Program-made: the position numbers and the translations under genes
Shown: piece after piece, positions 1 to 6,682 of the stretch
Position numbering within the stretch: the first letter of the stretch is position 1
How the letters are laid out: each line of letters starts with the position of its first letter
Notes under the pieces: model-generated
What the model was told of the DNA's origin: nothing
The model's input: only the letters and a program-made list of their open reading frames with translations
Databases searched by the model: none
Assembly: GCA_050747825.1 (NCBI GenBank)
Contig: JBOGJG010000356.1
Coordinates: 1-11,894 of the forward strand
DNA: 11,894 bases
Source: JBOGJG01 sp050747825
Lineage (GTDB): Bacteria > Acidobacteriota > UBA6911 > RPQK01 > JBOGJG01
Direction of reading: 5' to 3'

Positions 1-1
1 G

Positions 2-202
2 GCTCTAGATTCGAGCGAGCCCTCGGCATTCCTGCTGGAAGCCGAGCTCCTGCGTCGGGAAGGCGCCAGGGCTCAGGCCCGATCTGTAAGCCAGCAACTG
101 CTGAAGACTCACCCCGGTCTGCCCCAGGCTATTGAGCTTTTAAATGGGGAGAGGGGGCCAAATTTCATCGATGGCGGGGGAGAAGCCTCTCAAAATAGGT
201 GA
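2..202 (+). CDS. C-terminal fragment of a TPR-like protein (5' end outside window)
   Basis: Frame 2 is open from the window edge to a TGA at 200-202, giving 66 residues with no start inside the window. The first 50 residues read as a helical repeat: a helix with FLLEAELLRREG, a second helix with RAQARSVSQQLLK, then THPGLPQAIELL, which is the usual TPR spacing of small residues and a proline between helices. The last 15 residues (Gly- and Asn-rich) look like a disordered tail. The gene would converge on the Uma2 gene and overlap its 3' end by about 63 bp. The function of the full protein cannot be seen. TPR character is inferred by eye from the helix pattern; it could be another alpha-helical repeat. 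Confidence 0.5.
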   Translation, partial: ALDSSEPSAFLLEAELLRREGARAQARSVSQQLLKTHPGLPQAIELLNGERGPNFIDGGGEASQNR

Positions 203-733
203 AAGCAATTTCTGCCCACTTTCGTATTTCCGGCGCTCAGGGGTCTGCTCGCCCTTCCAGGCGAGTACTTCGACGCTGCGGGTCTTGGGATCGACCAGCC
301 AAAGTTCGCGTACTTTCATGGCGCCGTAGGTGTCGGCTTTTGTGTTCTTAACGTAGACTTCAGTGCCGGGGGAGAGGACCTCAATGACGATATCGGCGGT
401 GTCCGGATGATCGGTATCGATGCGGCCGAGCAGATCGTCAGAGAAATACATTAAATCCGGCTCGACATACGTAGCCGGCCCGGTCCAGATGGCTGCACGC
501 GGAATCAGGAGCATGCCTGGGTCCTTAGCTTCAATCAAAAACGCTGTAACCAAGCGCGTTAATTTAGCGGCAACGTAGTTGTGCTCCCAATCGGGAGGCG
601 GCGTCATATAAAGAACTCCTGCAATGAGTTCCAATTTCTCATGGTCGGATGGCTCCGGCAGCTCCCAAAATTCTTCCAGAGTATAGGTCTTCACTAATGG
701 CGAGGTCGTAATCGTGGCCATACTGCTAAGCAT
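140..733 (-). CDS. Uma2 family (DUF820) PD-(D/E)XK nuclease-like protein
   Basis: A 197-residue protein of the usual length for the Uma2/DUF820 family, which has a restriction-endonuclease-like fold and mostly unknown biological roles. Visible family landmarks are E35 in KLELIAGVLY, D93 in VEPDLMYFSDD, E118 in DIVIEVLSPGTE and the K132-x3-Y136 pair in KADTYGAMKVRELWLVDP; D93, E118 and K132 are the expected catalytic set, so the active site looks intact. There is no signal peptide, so it should be cytoplasmic. Translation may start at 733 (a GAAAG lies about 7 nt upstream) or at the Met four codons later (MATITTS); the two cannot be separated. It lies 56 bp downstream of the TonB-dependent receptor on the same strand, so read-through from that gene is likely. 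Uma2 genes are common as scattered multicopy genes in Acidobacteriota, Cyanobacteria and Chloroflexota. Confidence 0.9.
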   Translation of the reverse strand: MLSSMATITTSPLVKTYTLEEFWELPEPSDHEKLELIAGVLYMTPPPDWEHNYVAAKLTRLVTAFLIEAKDPGMLLIPRAAIWTGPATYVEPDLMYFSDDLLGRIDTDHPDTADIVIEVLSPGTEVYVKNTKADTYGAMKVRELWLVDPKTRSVEVLAWKGEQTPERRKYESGQKLLSPILRGFSPAIDEIWPPLPI

Positions 734-789
734 AATAGCACTTTCAACAAGGGCGGCGCATTGCGAGTGAGACCTCCAAAGGTCCTCCG

Positions 790-3700
790 CTAGAACTCAA
801 AGCGTAGCGCAAACTGAATCTGCCGGCCCGTTCCCACGACGTTGTTGATCCTGCCAAAATCTCCCCGGCCCCGCGACAGGGAGGGAAGATCAAAATTGGG
901 CCGGTTGGGGAGGTTGTAAAAATCGGTTCGGAACTGCAGCCGGCGATCCTCGTCAAAGTTCCACCACTTGTGGACGGACAGGTCGATGGAGACAAAGCCG
1001 GGACCGCAGCACAAGTTGCGAGCGGCGTTCCCAAAGACGCCCACACCCGGGGCTTCAAAGGCCGAGGTATCAAACCACTGCTGCACCTGCTCGCTTCGCG
1101 GCCGGTCACTGGGGAGGCTGGGATCCCGCAATAGATTGGGCCTCTGACCGTTTGAAAAGGTGTTGGTGCGATTGGTTTGTTCGAGAACTCCGTAGGGCGA
1201 GCCGGTGCGAAGTTCGGTAATGATCCCCAGCCCCCAGTCTCCGGCAATCCCATTTAGAACCGGGTTGGCGATGGGCCAGCGTCTTCCCGTCCCCCAGGGC
1301 AGCTCGTAAACGCTGCTGCCCACAAAGCGGTGGCGAATATCGTTGCCGGCCAGGCTCTTGTTCAGGTGCCGGAGCTCTATGTGGGTGATGCCGTTTCCCT
1401 GCTCTCCGCCCAGTTCGGCCGCAGCCTGAACGTCATCCAGAAACTTGGACCAGGTGTAGTTCATCAGGAAATTAAGGCCGGCCGAGTAGCGCTTCTCCAG
1501 CTTCAGATTCATCGAGTGATAGGAGGAGTTCCCCCAGGGGGGATTTCTGACCAGCACGCTGTTGAATTGGGGGAAGGGGCGCAGCGTCTGGTCCTGCCGT
1601 TCGGGCCCCCGGCCATCGACCAGCGGAATCATATTGATATTGGCGTTGGGACCGGACAGTTTGTGAGCCACATTGGCCAGATAGGCGGCTTCTAACAAGA
1701 GATCCCGGCTAAGCGACTTCTGAATTGTGAGGTTCCACTGCTGGGCATAGGCATTGACGTGGTCCTTTTGTAAAAAATCCACGTTCAGGCGAGCTCTCGC
1801 GCCGATCGGCACGGCGCCGAAGCCGGGACCGAGTTCATCTCGCGTTATGGCAGGCATTCCGTCACGAAACAGGAAGGCCGGGGTAAAACCACCGTCGGGC
1901 GAGGAGAAGGATCCGCTCAGGCTGAATCCATTGAGCAAGCTGAAAGCCACGCTGCCCAGATAGGGACCGTTGTAGTTGATGCCGTAGCCGGCCCGGACCA
2001 CCAGATCGTCCATGGCCCTCCAGGCAAACCCGACGCGCGGACCAAAGTTGTTGGTGTCAAAGTCATGGGCATACTTGTTTTGCCCATCTCGTCCTGAAAA
2101 AGTCACGATTCCCGGACAATCGCAAACCGGATTAATGGCATCCGGATCGAAACCGCTCTGGCGGTTATCCTCTTTTTCCCAGCGGGGGGTGTCCATCTCC
2201 CAGCGCAAACCGGTGTTGAGTGTGAGCTTTGAAGTCACCTTCCAGTCATGCTGGATGAAAGCAGCATAGTTGTCAGTCCGCGAGAAGATGAGATCGGAAT
2301 TAACCAGCTCTCCTGAGGTGGTCCACCCTAAAAGCAGAGTGGCCAATCCGCTGCCGGTAGCGCGGTTATTGAAGCTGAATCTCCCACCTGTGGATTGATT
2401 GAAGTCATCCTTATTGCCTGCGTAGCGAAACTCAAACCCTGCTTTGATCTGGTGGGACCCTTGAATCCAGGTTGTCTGGGCGACCAGTTGCTGAGTCAGG
2501 ATGGGAGACTGGATGCGCTCGTGATTGCCCTGTCCCAGCGCGGTAAGACCAGTCACTGTAATGCGGGCGAAGGCATCCGGATCTACTCCCTGAATCCCCA
2601 ACTCTCCATTTTTTCCCGAGCCCGTGCCGGCGCCCCGATTGATGTGGAGCCGATTTCCGTAGTTGTAGCGGAACTCTTGAAGGATGCCTGGAGAGAAGTT
2701 GTGCAGCCAGCTCACGGTCACATTCGTGTGTTCATTTTCACGTATGCCCGCGTTGGGATCGGAAAATTCATTGGGGAAAACGGCCGGAATGGTCTGGGGA
2801 GCCCGGGAATACATAAAGCGAACGAACATCCGATCAGTGTCGCTGAGAGTATGATCCACTCGCGCGGTGAAAAAGTCCTGAGTGAGAGCATTGGCCGTGT
2901 TGGCGATAAAATTATTGGCCGGAGCCTGGGTCAGATCTCCACTGCCGGCATTGGGAGCGGGATAAAGCCGGGCGATTTTAAGCCCGAGCGCGTCGATTCG
3001 GTTGGCAGGAATCATATTGTTGGGGAAGGGCTCGCCGGTGAGAGGATCCAGAATGGTGATATCCGTGCGCCTGGAGAAGTCTCCCTCAATTTCCTGAGGG
3101 CGCGGAACATCGATTCCGGAGCGGGTCACTCCGTCACGGCGCCGGGCCCCTTCGTAGTTGAAAAAGAAAAAGGTTCGGTCTTTGATGATCGGCCCGCCCA
3201 GCGAAGCTCCGAAGATGTTATAGCGCAGGGGAGCTTTCTCCCGCGCAAAGAAAGTCCGCGCATCCAGAGCGTTGTTGCGCAAGAACTCGTAGGCGGAGCC
3301 GTGGAATTCGTTGGTCCCGGAGCGCGTCGTCATGACGATGTAGCCGCCGGCCGAGCGCCCGAATTCAGCCGAGTAGTTGTTCATTTCCGCCTTGAACTCC
3401 TGCAGCGACTCGGCGGGAGGATTCAGTCCCAGTTGAGCCACTCCGAGCGACATATTCTGGATCACCGTGCCATCCAGCTGCCACATCTGATTTCGGGAGC
3501 GTCCTCCTGCCATGGAAAACCTGGGGATCTGCTCGGCCCCCGCTTCCTGGCTGAAAACGACATTTCCCATCAGCCGAACCAGGGAAGCGGCGCGCCGGCT
3601 CTCTACCGGCATGTTGGCGACGGTCTCCCGCTCGATGAACTGTCCGACGCTGGAAGTCTCGGACTCCAGTAGAGGAGCCGATCCCGTAACCTGAATGGTG

Positions 3701-4047
3701 TCGGTGATTTCACCGATCTCCAATCGGACGTTGACCGTCTTGGTGATTCCCGTCTCCAGGACGAGTCCGGTCTGTTGAAAAGTCTTAAATCCGGGAAGCT
3801 GGCAGCTCAACTTATATCGGCCCGGAGGCACCGTCGGAAACGTATAGACGCCGGAACTAGAGGAGACTGCGCTGTAGGTCACTCCGGTGTCGCTATTGGC
3901 CAGGACGACGTCGGCGCCGGGAATGACCGCTCCGGTGGCGTCGACCACTGTACCAGTCAATCTACTCTGCACCTGAGCCGTAATCACGGACAGCGCAAAC
4001 GGCGCACATAACAGCCCTGTCAGAATTACTCGAGTAATTCGGTTCAT
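790..4047 (-). CDS. Oar-like TonB-dependent outer-membrane receptor with carboxypeptidase-regulatory domain
   Basis: A 1085-residue outer-membrane beta-barrel protein, thought to import large or complexed substrates with energy from TonB-ExbBD. Order: signal peptide (residues 1 to about 25, hydrophobic ILTGLLCAPFALSVITA); a CarboxypepD_reg/CnaB-like beta-sandwich (about 29-111, TGTVVDATGAVIPGADVVL ... VPPGRYKLSCQLPGF); plug (about 125-245, with FSMAGGRSRNQMWQLDG and NNYSAEFGRSAGGYIVMTT); then the barrel to the end, opening with FHGSAYEFLRNNALDARTFF and GGPIIKDRTFFFFNYEG. The protein ends FALRFEF, with the C-terminal aromatic residue expected for Bam-dependent assembly. Such receptors are strongly amplified in Acidobacteriota genomes; the substrate cannot be told from sequence. 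The start is supported by a purine-rich AGGGGGAGAG directly before the ATG and by the signal peptide. The gene is followed 56 bp later by the Uma2 gene on the same strand. Confidence 0.95.
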   Translation of the reverse strand: MNRITRVILTGLLCAPFALSVITAQVQSRLTGTVVDATGAVIPGADVVLANSDTGVTYSAVSSSSGVYTFPTVPPGRYKLSCQLPGFKTFQQTGLVLETGITKTVNVRLEIGEITDTIQVTGSAPLLESETSSVGQFIERETVANMPVESRRAASLVRLMGNVVFSQEAGAEQIPRFSMAGGRSRNQMWQLDGTVIQNMSLGVAQLGLNPPAESLQEFKAEMNNYSAEFGRSAGGYIVMTTRSGTNEFHGSAYEFLRNNALDARTFFAREKAPLRYNIFGASLGGPIIKDRTFFFFNYEGARRRDGVTRSGIDVPRPQEIEGDFSRRTDITILDPLTGEPFPNNMIPANRIDALGLKIARLYPAPNAGSGDLTQAPANNFIANTANALTQDFFTARVDHTLSDTDRMFVRFMYSRAPQTIPAVFPNEFSDPNAGIRENEHTNVTVSWLHNFSPGILQEFRYNYGNRLHINRGAGTGSGKNGELGIQGVDPDAFARITVTGLTALGQGNHERIQSPILTQQLVAQTTWIQGSHQIKAGFEFRYAGNKDDFNQSTGGRFSFNNRATGSGLATLLLGWTTSGELVNSDLIFSRTDNYAAFIQHDWKVTSKLTLNTGLRWEMDTPRWEKEDNRQSGFDPDAINPVCDCPGIVTFSGRDGQNKYAHDFDTNNFGPRVGFAWRAMDDLVVRAGYGINYNGPYLGSVAFSLLNGFSLSGSFSSPDGGFTPAFLFRDGMPAITRDELGPGFGAVPIGARARLNVDFLQKDHVNAYAQQWNLTIQKSLSRDLLLEAAYLANVAHKLSGPNANINMIPLVDGRGPERQDQTLRPFPQFNSVLVRNPPWGNSSYHSMNLKLEKRYSAGLNFLMNYTWSKFLDDVQAAAELGGEQGNGITHIELRHLNKSLAGNDIRHRFVGSSVYELPWGTGRRWPIANPVLNGIAGDWGLGIITELRTGSPYGVLEQTNRTNTFSNGQRPNLLRDPSLPSDRPRSEQVQQWFDTSAFEAPGVGVFGNAARNLCCGPGFVSIDLSVHKWWNFDEDRRLQFRTDFYNLPNRPNFDLPSLSRGRGDFGRINNVVGTGRQIQFALRFEF

Positions 4048-4075
4048 CTCTCCCCCTCTTCCTTAATCCAGCTCA

Positions 4076-4104
4076 ATTGTCATGATATATCAAGCCTGAG
4101 TCAA
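4076..4104 (-). promoter_or_regulatory. Candidate sigma70-type promoter of the TonB-dependent receptor
   Basis: On the minus strand, TTGACT (4104-4099) is followed after exactly 17 nt by GACAAT (4081-4076). These match the -35 and -10 consensus at 5/6 and 4/6 positions. Transcription would begin near 4069, leaving a leader of about 20 nt that contains the purine-rich ribosome-binding site. This is pattern matching only. Confidence 0.35.
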
Positions 4105-4227
4105 AGGCTAACGAATTGCCTCATGGAAAATCGATCTGAAATGGATTCGTTGCCTCCTATAAAAATCTATTCGAAATTGCCGGATGGGGCCAGACGGAAT
4201 CGAAGGGTCCTCCAGCACTGAAAGTGA

Positions 4228-4605
4228 GCCCAGGGACGGGCTGAGCGGCTGATGGAGATTAGCGCGGCTACCATAGACCGTCTCTGGGCGGCGGAAAAGC
4301 GGAAGATGCGCCTGAAAGGACGCTCGGGCACCAAACCGGGAACATTGCTGAAGTACCAGATTCCCAGCAAGCGGTTTTGGGAGTGGCGGGAGGATCGCCC
4401 CGGCTTTGTGGAGCGCCGGGGCAGCCGGATTACCAAAAAGTATGATGTGCCGCAAACGCCCTACCAGCGGGTTTGGGAATCCCCCGAGGTTTCCTCTGAG
4501 AAAAAGGGGCCAGTGCGCCAGCCCTATCAAGACCTCAATCCGGCAGAGCTGGCCCGGCAAATCAACCTCCTTCAAAATCAGCTCCTTTTTCGAGCGACTG
4601 TTTAA
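4228..4605 (+). pseudogene. Remnant of an integrase-core (DDE) transposase with the catalytic domain deleted
   Basis: An open frame from ATG 4252 encodes 117 residues that join the two ends of a much longer transposase family. Residues 1-54 (SAATIDRLW ... LKGRSGTKPGTLLKYQIP ... FWEWREDRPGFVE) match the linker before the integrase core, where the intact protein continues with the first catalytic Asp. Residues 55-117 (GSRITKKYDVPQTPYQR ... LNPAELARQINLLQNQL) match the C-terminal end. The roughly 300 residues with the DDE core are absent, and the junction lies near 4411-4425. Homology seems to go on upstream of the ATG (AQGRAERL, then VLQH further up) but is broken by TGA codons at 4219-4221 and 4225-4227. 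The product cannot be an active transposase. Family assignment is from remembered motifs, not a search. Confidence 0.7.
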
Positions 4606-4870
4606 GAACAAAAAGGGAGTGTGTCTCGATGAGCTTACAGGAAATCTGCTCCCGGCAGGCTGGCGAGTTAAGGGGTGAATTCATGACAAAAAGCTCTCTA
4701 AAGGACAAAACGCGGGCGCACGATCGACTGTGGCTTGTGGAAGCTGCCGATGCGCTGGAGAGCGCGCTTCGCGCTCCCTAATTAGCGCATCTTGGAAAAC
4801 GCTGACGCGTTTCCCACAGCTCCCACAGGCCCACCTGCTACTGATCCACCGGACTATTTTGAGGAGTGAT
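4606..4870. other. Gene-free stretch with two hairpins downstream of the transposase relic
   Basis: No credible coding region is seen here; the short open frames are GC-driven. Two hairpins stand close together. GAGCGCG (4760-4766) pairs with CGCGCTC (4770-4776) around a CTT loop, and GGAAAACGC (4794-4802) pairs with GCGTTTCC (4807-4814) around TGAC with one bulged A. The second is followed by a short direct repeat, CCCACAG-CT-CCCACAG (4813-4828). Neither hairpin is followed by a T-run, so they are not standard terminators. They may mark the end of the decayed mobile element, but that is inference. Confidence 0.4.
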
Positions 4871-4900
4871 CTGTCAAAGTCCTTCAGGTCGATTTATAAT
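4871..4900 (+). promoter_or_regulatory. Candidate promoter of the DUF5666-like gene
   Basis: A perfect -10 hexamer TATAAT lies at 4895-4900, with CTGTCA (4/6 match to TTGACA) at 4871-4876 and an 18-nt spacer. The inferred start near 4907 leaves a leader of about 83 nt before the ATG at 4990. There is no obvious riboswitch or leader hairpin in that leader. Confidence 0.45.
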
Positions 4901-4975
4901 GAGGCAAGAAGTTCCTCCCGTGAGTCCTGTCACATTCCGAGCAAACGGGAGCGCATAAGATGGTCAACACCGATA

Positions 4976-4981
4976 GAGGAG
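4976..4981 (+). promoter_or_regulatory. Ribosome-binding site that fixes the start of the DUF5666-like gene
   Basis: GAGGAG stands 8 nt before the ATG at 4990. An in-frame ATG at 4960 would add ten residues (MVNTDRGVRT) in front of a normal signal peptide and has no comparable site, so 4990 is preferred. Confidence 0.7.
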
Positions 4982-4989
4982 TTCGTACT

Positions 4990-6408
4990 ATGAAGCAATT
5001 CATTTTTCTTGCGGCCATTTTGATTTCTTTTTCAAGTCTGAGTGCTGCTCCCGCTGAGATCGAGTTCAGTGGCGAATTAGTGAGCATCGATACGCTGAGC
5101 GAGCAGGTGGCGGACTTGGGCATTGAGCTGACGGATCAATTCATCATTTTCGTGCGGGTGACGGGCAGGACCGAAATCCACGACGATGGAACTGCAATGA
5201 CGCTTGCGCAGCTAGGAATCGGGGACATCTTGTCAGTAGAGGGACTGGTGACGGGACAGTCTATTCTCGCCCAGGAGATTGAAATCGCGGAGGAGGATAA
5301 CGACTTTGAAATACGCGGCAGGATCGACTCTATCGTGGGTGATCAAATTATAGTGATCGGACTGGCCATTCAGGTCCCCGAAACGGCCGAGATACGAGAC
5401 TCCCAGGGCGCTATGCTCTCCTTTGGCGATCTGGCTCTAAAGCAATTCGTGAAGGTCGAAGGAGAAATATCAGAAGACGGCGAGATGGCGGCGTCTGAAG
5501 TGGAGATTCTCCACCCGGGAAGGCGCGTGGGTCGGCTGAAATTCGAGGGGACGATCCTCTCCTTGAGCGGGACTGAGCTACTGGTTCAGGTCGAAGGTGT
5601 GGGGCCGGTTTTGGTTCAGATTACGGATGATACTGAGATTGAAGGAGATTTGGCAGAGGGGGCGATTGTCAAAGTTCAGGGCAGGTTGAATCCTGACCTG
5701 TCGGTGCTGGCGCTGGAGATTACAGTGCAGCGGCCGCTGCGACTGGCGCCGCATAAATTGAAGATGCGATTGAACCAGACTCGGCACGTCCAGGTAATCC
5801 TTGACCGCATCTTTGATGTGGACGTCCAGATAGATCTGCTTTCTCTGGATCCGGCTGTAGTACAAACATCCACCCCCATTCTCACCATTCCGGCCGGAAC
5901 AATCGCTTCCGAATTCAATGTCTTGTCGGGGGCCGTGGAAGGCGAGACCTCGGTCGAGGTGACGCTCACGAGTCCTGACGGAGTTCAGAGTGTGATATTG
6001 GAGGTCGAGGTCGAGCAGAGAGGAGAGGGCAACAACGGCAACGGCAACAACGGACAGGGCGGCGGTCACGGTCCCGGCGGTGAAGATGATGAAGAGGAAA
6101 TCGAAATTGAGATCAAGTGGGTTCCGGATGACATCAAATCACTCGGCAATGAAACCCGGACGGTCAAGTTGGAGCTTGACGAGCCGGCCCCGGCCGGACT
6201 CACTGCTACGCTATTCCTGCGGGCAGGAAAGGTTGGCCTGGTGCAATTTCCCGCTGAGGTGGTCTTTCCCGAAGGGTCCACAGAGACGGACATTCAAATT
6301 GTCATTGCCGACGATCACGGCAAAGTCAAGATTCGCGCCAGCCTTCCCGACTTTTTCGGGGGAGAGGACGACGAGCTCGAGGTCGAAGTAGAACGGGACG
6401 ACGACTAA
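4990..6408 (+). CDS. Secreted acidic protein with three DUF5666-like repeats and two beta-sandwich-like domains
   Basis: 472 residues. A signal peptide spans residues 1 to about 19 (KQFIFLAAILISFSSLSA). Three tandem beta-rich repeats of roughly 70 residues follow at about 24-101, 106-176 and 183-248. Each has the DUF5666 pattern: a G-x-(I/L)-x-S-(I/L) opening strand, a (T)-x-(I/E)-(I/R) strand, then a V-x-(V)-(E/Q)-G turn and an A-x-E-(I/V) closing strand; the third copy, with DDTEIEGDLAEGAIVKVQG, is the clearest. Residues about 250-342 look like a Calx-beta/Ig-like sandwich. A linker rich in Asn, Gly, Asp and Glu (346-375) leads to a second, similar domain (377-472). I see no Cys and no Tyr, and the protein is strongly acidic, as expected for an extracytoplasmic protein. 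DUF5666 has no established function; carbohydrate or ligand binding is only a guess. It is the first gene of a + strand cluster and ends 49 bp before the selenoprotein gene. Confidence 0.8.
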   Translation: MKQFIFLAAILISFSSLSAAPAEIEFSGELVSIDTLSEQVADLGIELTDQFIIFVRVTGRTEIHDDGTAMTLAQLGIGDILSVEGLVTGQSILAQEIEIAEEDNDFEIRGRIDSIVGDQIIVIGLAIQVPETAEIRDSQGAMLSFGDLALKQFVKVEGEISEDGEMAASEVEILHPGRRVGRLKFEGTILSLSGTELLVQVEGVGPVLVQITDDTEIEGDLAEGAIVKVQGRLNPDLSVLALEITVQRPLRLAPHKLKMRLNQTRHVQVILDRIFDVDVQIDLLSLDPAVVQTSTPILTIPAGTIASEFNVLSGAVEGETSVEVTLTSPDGVQSVILEVEVEQRGEGNNGNGNNGQGGGHGPGGEDDEEEIEIEIKWVPDDIKSLGNETRTVKLELDEPAPAGLTATLFLRAGKVGLVQFPAEVVFPEGSTETDIQIVIADDHGKVKIRASLPDFFGGEDDELEVEVERDDD

Positions 6409-6422
6409 GCAAATTCCAAGGT

Positions 6423-6451
6423 TTGCCACGTTTTTTCATCTTTGCTACCAT
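6423..6451 (+). promoter_or_regulatory. Candidate promoter giving a leaderless selenoprotein mRNA
   Basis: TTGCCA (6423-6428, 5/6 match) and TACCAT (6446-6451, 4/6 match) are separated by exactly 17 nt. Transcription would start about 7 nt after the -10 box, at the A of the ATG at 6458. No Shine-Dalgarno sequence precedes that ATG (upstream bases are CCATCGGCTT), which fits a leaderless transcript. Read-through from the upstream gene remains possible because I see no terminator in 6409-6457. Confidence 0.4.
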
Positions 6452-6457
6452 CGGCTT

Positions 6458-6682
6458 ATGGCAAACGAAGTGCTGATCTACGGAAAGTCGGGCTGACCCT
6501 ACACATCGGCGGCCCGTGAGGATTACGCTGGAAAGAATGTTTCCGTCCGCTACATCGACGTAAAAGAAGATCGTGAGGGCTTGAAAAGGATGCTCGAGGC
6601 GACGGGCGGTGACCGAAACGTACCCGTCATAGTCGAAGATGGCAAAGTTACGATTGGTTTTGGAGGCACTTGAGGGGTCTAG
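6458..6682 (+). CDS. Glutaredoxin-like selenoprotein with two selenocysteines (UGA at 6494 and 6671), UXX-stop C-terminus
   Basis: Reading UGA as selenocysteine gives 74 residues ending at TAG 6680-6682. The N-terminal strand and redox loop read EVLIYGKSGUPYTSAARE, with U13 where glutaredoxins have the first Cys of CPYC and T16 at the second. A second strand (VSVRYIDVKED, 28-38), a helix (GLKRMLEATGG), the cis-Pro strand NVPVIVEDGKVTIGFGGT (P56) and a tail U72-G73-V74 follow, so a compact thioredoxin fold is complete. The whole frame stays protein-like across both UGA codons, and each is followed by a hairpin of bacterial SECIS type (separate entries). The layout recalls the NCBI 'UXX-star' (seleno)protein families, a name I take to describe the U-x-x-stop tail; this recollection was not checked. 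A role in cytoplasmic thiol/selenol redox chemistry is inferred. The start is the ATG without a Shine-Dalgarno sequence. The last 44 bp overlap the next gene. Standard gene finders would miss or truncate it. Confidence 0.85.
6506..6531 (+). promoter_or_regulatory. Candidate bacterial SECIS element for the first UGA (6494)
   Basis: Folded by hand: TCGGCG (6506-6511) pairs with CGCTGG (6526-6531), two of the six pairs being G-U. After an internal loop, CC (6514-6515) pairs with GG (6520-6521) and closes a GUGA tetraloop (6516-6519). The loop starts 19 nt after the UGA, and a G is its first base, both as expected for bacterial SECIS elements read by SelB. An alternative fold (CGT 6515-6517 with ACG 6525-6527, loop GAGGATT) also puts a G first in the loop. 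Confidence 0.55.

Noticed and set aside
2395..3672. 425-codon open frame on + opposite the TonB-dependent receptor
   Set aside because: It lies fully antisense to a clearly recognised gene, shows no domain pattern and results from the GC-rich codon use of the receptor.
4108..4611. 167-codon open frame on - across the transposase relic
   Set aside because: The plus frame contains recognisable transposase motifs in the same interval; the minus frame has none.
6458..6682. Gene read as a pseudogene with two nonsense mutations
   Set aside because: Both stops are TGA, both fall where Cys/Sec is expected (redox loop and U-x-x-stop tail), no other stop or frameshift is present, and each has a SECIS-like hairpin.
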